A stretch of DNA of 64,000 nucleotides from Acidobacteriota bacterium (GTDB lineage: Bacteria; Acidobacteriota; Terriglobia; Terriglobales; Acidobacteriaceae): NCBI GenBank assembly GCA_018268915.1, contig JAFDVQ010000007.1, forward strand, positions 206,434-270,433. The letters run 5' to 3'. Position numbers and translations under genes: made by a program. The notes under the pieces are model-generated. The model was given only the letters and a program-made list of their open reading frames with translations, searched no databases and was not told the origin of the DNA. Shown in pieces: positions 60,566 to 64,000 of the stretch (within the stretch, counting starts at the first letter, position 1; the number at the start of each line of letters is the position of its first letter).

Positions 60566-60570
60566 AGTGA

Positions 60571-61410
60571 TCAATGAGTGAGAGAGAAGCTGTAGAGTTT
60601 GGTGGCGGTGGGGATGGTGTCGCCGACGGCGGTATCTGATGGCGGCAGGAAGCCGTACTCGCCTCGCTCGAACTCTTCATTCATCTCGATGAGATAAACG
60701 CGGGGCGCGATTTTTTTCGGGGCGTAGTCGAGGACATCGCGCAGAGCGCCGCCGGCGTCCTTGACGATGCCGCCGTTGGCTGCGCGGAACTCACGGCTGT
60801 CGGCATTGGCGTGGAGATGAATCAGCTGATACTCGCCCGGCGCGCGGCCTTCAGGAACATAGAGGATGAATTGCTGAGGAAGCTTGAGGGTGAGCGGGCT
60901 GCGATTGCCGCCGACGAGGCCAGTCATTTCGCCTTTGAGAACGCCGGCGCTGGCGAGGTGCTTGAGCGAGCCTTCCTTCTTGAAGTTGACGACCTCGGCA
61001 GGAACTTCCTGCCAGTGGGTTCCGCCCTTTTCCAGGAAATAGACGCCAACGCTGTCGACGCCTGCGGGCAGAGTGCCGGGAGCAAGGGAGATTGGTGCAG
61101 GGACATCTGCTGTGCCTGCGGCCGTGGATGCTGAAGAGGCGGCGGTTGCAGCAGAGGCGGGTGCGGCGCCTGAGGCCTTGAGGATCATGGCCGATACCAC
61201 TTTGTCTCCGGCTCCGGCCTTTTTCAGCGCGATGAGCGAATTCACAGAAGTGTCGTAGTTGCCCGGCGACGAATTGATCGTGGTGACAATCAGTTCTTCA
61301 GACAGGCCGGCCTTGAGCAGCTTGATGACGGAGTCGTTCGTTAATGTCTCTTGCGCGAAGAGGACAGGGCAGAGCAGAAGAACAAGGCAAGTCAAAAATG
61401 CTTTACGCAT
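60571..61410 (-). CDS. exported protein of unknown function
   Basis: A 279-residue protein with a clear signal peptide (FLTCLVLLLCPVLFAQ). Residues about 24-75 form a repeat-like helical unit (NDSVIKLLKAGLSEELIVTTINSSPGNYDTSVNSLIALKKAGAGDKVVSAMI) that is common in secreted acidobacterial proteins. An Ala/Ser/Thr linker precedes a beta-rich domain (LPAGVDSVGVYFLEKGGTHWQEVPAEVVNFKKEG, SPLTLKLPQQFILYVPEGRAPGEYQLIHLH). No enzyme motif is seen. It is probably an envelope protein. Confidence 0.7.
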   Translation of the reverse strand: MRKAFLTCLVLLLCPVLFAQETLTNDSVIKLLKAGLSEELIVTTINSSPGNYDTSVNSLIALKKAGAGDKVVSAMILKASGAAPASAATAASSASTAAGTADVPAPISLAPGTLPAGVDSVGVYFLEKGGTHWQEVPAEVVNFKKEGSLKHLASAGVLKGEMTGLVGGNRSPLTLKLPQQFILYVPEGRAPGEYQLIHLHANADSREFRAANGGIVKDAGGALRDVLDYAPKKIAPRVYLIEMNEEFERGEYGFLPPSDTAVGDTIPTATKLYSFSLTH

Positions 61411-61582
61411 GAAGGCACCTCAAGCTGAAGGAACGCAATCGTCTGGATACTTAAGAAATGATTTCGCGAGAAGGGCGAGAGGAGCAAGCGGATTCAGTGG
61501 AAGTAACGTGACGAGTGGCGAGAGAGGAAACAGGCGCGGCGCGGCCGAAGCTGCGCCGTCCCTGCATGATTTTCAACGTTCT

Positions 61583-62050
61583 TCAGTTCTTAACCGTCAT
61601 GGCGTCGGAGTTGACTGCCTTCTTGCCGGTCACACCTTCGAGCCCCGCCAGTAAGCCGCGATAGTCGTTCTTGTCCGCTTGAAATGCGAGACCGCCCTTT
61701 TTGCCGGCGTCATCCCATGTGACACCGATGAAGTGCTTCTTTGACTTGGTGAGAGCCAGCAGGGCTCCAACGCCCAGCGAGACGACTGCAACTCCGATGG
61801 CTGCTCCGATTCTGCGGTGGACATCCTGCCCATAGCTGATTTCTGTGACGGCTGCAGCCGGGATCGTCACGACTTCAGCTGAATCTTTCATGATTTTGAT
61901 GTTGGTGCCATCGATGTACAGCTTCATGCTGGTGCCGGCTTTGGCATTCTGCAATGAACCGCCATCATAGGCGACTTTGTATCCGTTATCTCCTGCAAAA
62001 ACCGAAAGTGGAAACAGGAAACACAAGGCAAATGCGAGCAATCTCTTCAC
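61583..62050 (-). CDS. small exported protein of unknown function
   Basis: A 155-residue protein. The GTG at 62050 follows AGGGGG at 4-base spacing and starts a signal peptide (KRLLAFALCFLFPLSVFA), so I prefer it to 62107. The mature part has a beta-sheet start (YKVAYDGGSLQNAKAGTSMKLYIDGTNIKIM), a hydrophobic middle (GAAIGVAVVSLGVGALLAL) that may be a membrane helix, and a soluble end. No family is recognised. It is on the same strand as the preceding exported protein gene, 172 bases away. Confidence 0.65.
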   Translation of the reverse strand: MKRLLAFALCFLFPLSVFAGDNGYKVAYDGGSLQNAKAGTSMKLYIDGTNIKIMKDSAEVVTIPAAAVTEISYGQDVHRRIGAAIGVAVVSLGVGALLALTKSKKHFIGVTWDDAGKKGGLAFQADKNDYRGLLAGLEGVTGKKAVNSDAMTVKN

Positions 62051-62403
62051 AGGTCCCCCTAAAAAGAACAGCCGTTGATCCAAATTGTTATTGGGAAGCA
62101 GAGGCAATGATCTGCCGACAATCAGGCAAAATCAAGCTGGAGAGGTGGAATTTCATGGCCGATGGTCATCGGAGCAGAGGGAGTGATCAAAGGAGGCGGA
62201 AAAACGGCCTCGAAAGAAAGTGGAAAACTGGCCGATTTCGCGTCGTCTTTGGCAGTCATAAGTGCCTGCGATAGACTGTGGATACGCCGGTTTGCCGGGG
62301 TGTTTCCGGTGTGCTAACCTTAGAAACTGTGCCGTGTTATGTGCGGAGCAGGAGTGTGTCCGCGGATATCCGGTGTTTCCCGGCAATGTTTCGTGGTGGT
62401 CGG
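62051..62403. other. spacer upstream of the tRNA cluster
   Basis: About 350 bases holding the tRNA operon promoter at 62292-62320 and the likely 5' part of the tRNA precursor. Frames that cross it on the minus strand are not credible because they read through tRNA genes in reverse. Confidence 0.5.
62292..62320 (+). promoter_or_regulatory. promoter of the tRNA-tuf operon
   Basis: TTGCCG (62292-62297), exactly 17 bases, TAACCT (62315-62320) with TGC directly upstream (extended -10). It lies about 84 bases before the first tRNA. Confidence 0.5.
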
Positions 62404-62479
62404 GCTGGCGTAGCTCAGCTGGTAGAGCATCTGATTTGTAATCAGAGGGTCGGGGGTTCAAATCCCTTCGCCAGCTCCA
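62404..62479 (+). tRNA. tRNA-Thr (anticodon TGT)
   Basis: 76 bases with encoded CCA. Acceptor arms GCTGGCG/CGCCAGC, D arm AGCTCAGCTGGTAGAGC, anticodon loop TTTGTAA with TGT at 62437-62439, and TTCAAAT in the T loop. It is the first tRNA of a cluster that leads to tuf, as in E. coli thrU-tyrU-glyT-thrT-tufB. Confidence 0.98.
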
Positions 62480-62687
62480 CTTAGAAGCAGGGTTGGGGCA
62501 TTGGGCGGCAGGCAAGTTTGGGGTTCGGTGGGAGAGTGGAAACGCCGAATCCGTCCTCTGCGGTAATCCCACTGAGGTGCATGCTCCGAGAGCCGGAGGA
62601 CGTTCCGGCAGGTTCGTATGCGCGGAATGCGGTTTTTGCAAGATTGAGTTGTTGCCGGGACTTTTGAATGCGCCCGGCGCATGATGG

Positions 62688-62775
62688 GCACAGGTGGCCG
62701 AGCGGTTAATGGCAGCAGACTGTAAATCTGCCACTCATTCGAGTTACGGAGGTTCGAATCCTCCCCTGTGCACCA
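62688..62775 (+). tRNA. tRNA-Tyr (anticodon GTA)
   Basis: An 88-base class II tRNA with encoded CCA. Acceptor GCACAGG/CCTGTGC, anticodon loop CTGTAAA, a long variable arm, and TTCGAAT in the T loop. Confidence 0.98.
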
Positions 62776-62777
62776 TA

Positions 62778-62805
62778 CAGTGATCAGAGATCAGGGATCA
62801 GCAGC
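62778..62805. repeat. degenerate 7-bp tandem repeat after tRNA-Tyr
   Basis: Four units: CAGTGAT, CAGAGAT, CAGGGAT, CAGCAGC. Confidence 0.6.
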
Positions 62806-62832
62806 TTCAGATCGACGATCAGAGTTTCGAAT

Positions 62833-63051
62833 ATGGCGGGAACCGGTAATTCGCTGGAGAAGAAGTACCGGGTGGCGCTGGCGCTGTACGCAGGTTTGGC
62901 AGTATTGAGTTGGTTTACCCTTGATGCACGAATTCCAGTCGGGGGCAGATTGGTGGAGATGAAGTTTATTCCGCTGATCATTATTGGTGGACTCGCGCTA
63001 CGCACCATGGTGGCGATGAGAGCGGAGAGAATTCGCCGCAGCGATAAGTAA
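62833..63051 (+). CDS. small membrane protein between tRNA genes
   Basis: A 72-residue protein with two hydrophobic helices (YRVALALYAGLAVLSWFTL and FIPLIIIGGLALRTMVAM) around a short VGGRLVEMK loop and a basic C-terminal end (RAERIRRSDK). No family is recognised. It lies inside the tRNA cluster and would be transcribed with it. The ribosome binding site is weak. Confidence 0.55.
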   Translation: MAGTGNSLEKKYRVALALYAGLAVLSWFTLDARIPVGGRLVEMKFIPLIIIGGLALRTMVAMRAERIRRSDK

Positions 63052-63067
63052 GACGATGGCGCTCGTA

Positions 63068-63100
63068 TCCCACCCAAGCAGAGCTTGGATGGGGCACCCA
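63068..63100 (-). repeat. solitary RAYT-type REP palindrome
   Basis: Read on the minus strand it starts GGGTGCCCCATCCAAGC and ends GCTTGGGTGGGA, nearly identical to the REP at 11626 with a compensating G-to-A/C-to-T pair in the stem. It is 51 kb from the RAYT gene. Confidence 0.8.
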
Positions 63101-63156
63101 GGCGGAGAAGATCCGCAGTGAAGGGCAAGAAGGCGATAAGCCCGAAGGTTTAAAGG

Positions 63157-63232
<76 letters not shown>

Positions 63233-63239
63233 GAAGAAC

Positions 63240-63274
63240 AGGGAATAGGGACTAGGGGTCAGGGATCAGCAAGT
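63240..63274. repeat. degenerate 7-bp tandem repeat after tRNA-Thr(GGT)
   Basis: Five units: AGGGAAT, AGGGACT, AGGGGTC, AGGGATC, AGCAAGT. Confidence 0.65.
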
Positions 63275-63346
63275 GCATCGAGAGATATTGTGCACATCGG
63301 AAAACGACTGATCTATGACCGCTGATTTCTTACCTGCTGTACACAG

Positions 63347-63421
63347 GCGGGAGTAACTCAGTGGTAGAGTCACAGCCTTCCAAGCTGTTGGTCGCCGGTT
63401 CGATCCCGGTCTCCCGCTCCA
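63347..63421 (+). tRNA. tRNA-Gly (anticodon TCC)
   Basis: 75 bases with encoded CCA. Acceptor GCGGGAG/CTCCCGC, anticodon loop CTTCCAA, and TTCGATC in the T loop. It is the last tRNA before tuf. Confidence 0.98.
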
Positions 63422-63449
63422 GAGATTGAAGGCAAGGGCAGAGCAGAGA

Positions 63450-63758
63450 ATGTTTGAACAGGCAGCCATCGCGGTACAAGACGAGAAGACCTATGCGGCG
63501 CTTCACTCGCAGATCGACGCCCGATTCGCGGCAAGCGACGTGGAGCCTTTTCTGGATGGCGTGAAGCGCTCCAAGCTCCGCATCCGGGATTTTGAAGGTG
63601 TGCTGAATCGTGGTTTGCTGGGCAAGGAAGCGATCGGGCTGTACAAGGCGCTTCCGGTTTCAGACCAGGGACTGACGCGCGAGCGGTATCTGCGACTGGT
63701 GGAGAAGGTGCCGGTAGATTTGCGGCAAAGATATTTGAAGGCGTACGCGTACTACTGA
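63450..63758 (+). CDS. small hypothetical protein between tRNA-Gly and tuf
   Basis: A 102-residue soluble, helical and charged protein (FEQAAIAVQDEKTYAALHSQIDARFAA; LRIRDFEGVLNRGLLGKEAIGLYKALPVSD). No family is recognised. The frame is open from a TTG at 63426, four bases after the tRNA, but the ATG at 63450 is the more likely start. It would be co-transcribed with the tRNAs and tuf. Confidence 0.6.
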   Translation: MFEQAAIAVQDEKTYAALHSQIDARFAASDVEPFLDGVKRSKLRIRDFEGVLNRGLLGKEAIGLYKALPVSDQGLTRERYLRLVEKVPVDLRQRYLKAYAYY

Positions 63759-63764
63759 CAAGTT

Positions 63765-63856
63765 GTCAGTTTCCAGTTGCCAGTCATCAGTTGAAGCTGT
63801 GATGTGCGAGGCCGGAAAAATCTGGAAACTGAGAACTGATGACTGAAAGCTGATTT
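63765..63856. repeat. two 7-bp repeat arrays in opposite orientation before tuf
   Basis: GTCAGTT, TCCAGTT, GCCAGTC, ATCAGTT (63765-63792), then CTGGAAA, CTGAGAA, CTGATGA, CTGAAAG, CTGATTT (63822-63856). The second array is partly the reverse complement of the first, so either pair of blocks could form a stem in the tuf leader. Confidence 0.65.
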
Positions 63857-63875
63857 TGAGGGAAGGGAATCGAGC

Positions 63876-64000
63876 ATGGCGAAGGAAAAGTTTGATCGTT
63901 CGAAGCCGCACGTGAACGTGGGGACGATTGGTCACATTGATCACGGCAAGACGACGTTGACGGCGGCGATCACGAAGGTATTGTCGAAGCACAACCCGAA
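63876..64000 (+). CDS. tuf: elongation factor Tu, N-terminal fragment
   Basis: The first 41 residues of EF-Tu ([32 protein letters not shown]), with the P-loop GHIDHGKT. The gene is cut by the window end. It follows the tRNA Thr-Tyr-Thr-Gly cluster, the arrangement of E. coli tufB. The GTPase carries aminoacyl-tRNA to the ribosome. Confidence 0.98.

Noticed and set aside
62153..62734. 193-codon minus-strand frame across the tRNA-Thr gene
   Set aside because: It contains the well-known false peptide RRDLNPRPSDYKSDALPAEL, which is the reverse translation of a tRNA gene; not a protein.
63266..63469. 67-codon minus-strand frame with GRPGSNRRPTAWKAVTLPLSY
   Set aside because: Also the antisense of a tRNA gene (tRNA-Gly), a common annotation artefact.

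Overview
The window reads as chromosome of a member of the Acidobacteriota, probably a Terriglobia-type soil organism. The best markers are a secreted VWFA-related protein of the acidobacterial type (32011-33051), a PadR regulator followed by a large FtsX/MacB-type 'ADOP' permease (44483-47476), and several scattered secreted glycoside hydrolases, two with Tat-like leaders. This assignment is by family recognition only; no rRNA gene is present. No prophage, plasmid origin, integron or CRISPR array was seen.

Layout. 1-5.4 kb: edge of a DUF763 gene, a bactofilin, a secreted FecR/DUF6600-like protein, a secreted beta-propeller-like protein, a PP2C phosphatase and a lone receiver protein. 6-15.6 kb: a GH2 enzyme, ribosomal protein S1 (rpsA), a RAYT transposase between inverted REP palindromes, a quinone oxidoreductase and a GH51 arabinofuranosidase with a recognisable promoter and LacI-type operator. 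15.9-28.6 kb: a small membrane protein, an MFS exporter, mtaB, then infC (AUC start), an S9 peptidase and a GH35-like enzyme lying between infC and rpmI-rplT-pheS-pheT. A four-helix-bundle gene inside an inverted repeat sits between pheS and pheT. 28.7-33 kb: zapB-like and zapA, a structured RNA candidate (possibly 6S RNA), DUF1272, lgt, an RluD-type synthase and the VWA protein. 33-43 kb: ligA, a YdjM-like membrane protein, a lysozyme-like protein, a DUF6580 membrane protein, a winged-helix/DUF5985/DUF5985 operon, and a minus-strand thiL-gltX-phosphatase-orf operon. 43-50 kb: an M23 endopeptidase, padR-ADOP, a GH5 enzyme and an APC permease. 50-54 kb: a Crp/Fnr regulator and a sulfur/persulfide cluster (ArsR, rhodanese, CoA-disulfide reductase-rhodanese). 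54-62 kb: a PQQ-type sugar dehydrogenase, a GH54 enzyme with a long repeat-rich tail, and secreted proteins of unknown role. 62.4-64 kb: a tRNA Thr-Tyr-Thr-Gly cluster leading to tuf, which is cut by the window end.

How it works together. Most of the window is translation and housekeeping (rpsA, infC, rpmI, rplT, pheST, gltX, tRNAs, tuf, ligA, lgt, zapA). Single secreted enzymes for galactoside, arabinan and glucan breakdown are interspersed rather than grouped in one locus. Four kinds of dispersed short DNA recur between genes: RAYT-type REP palindromes, GTCTC/GAGAC palindromes, a roughly 30-bp palindromic spacer element, and degenerate 7-bp tandem repeats. These repeats and the IVS-like four-helix-bundle element are the most interesting features not explained by ordinary gene content.
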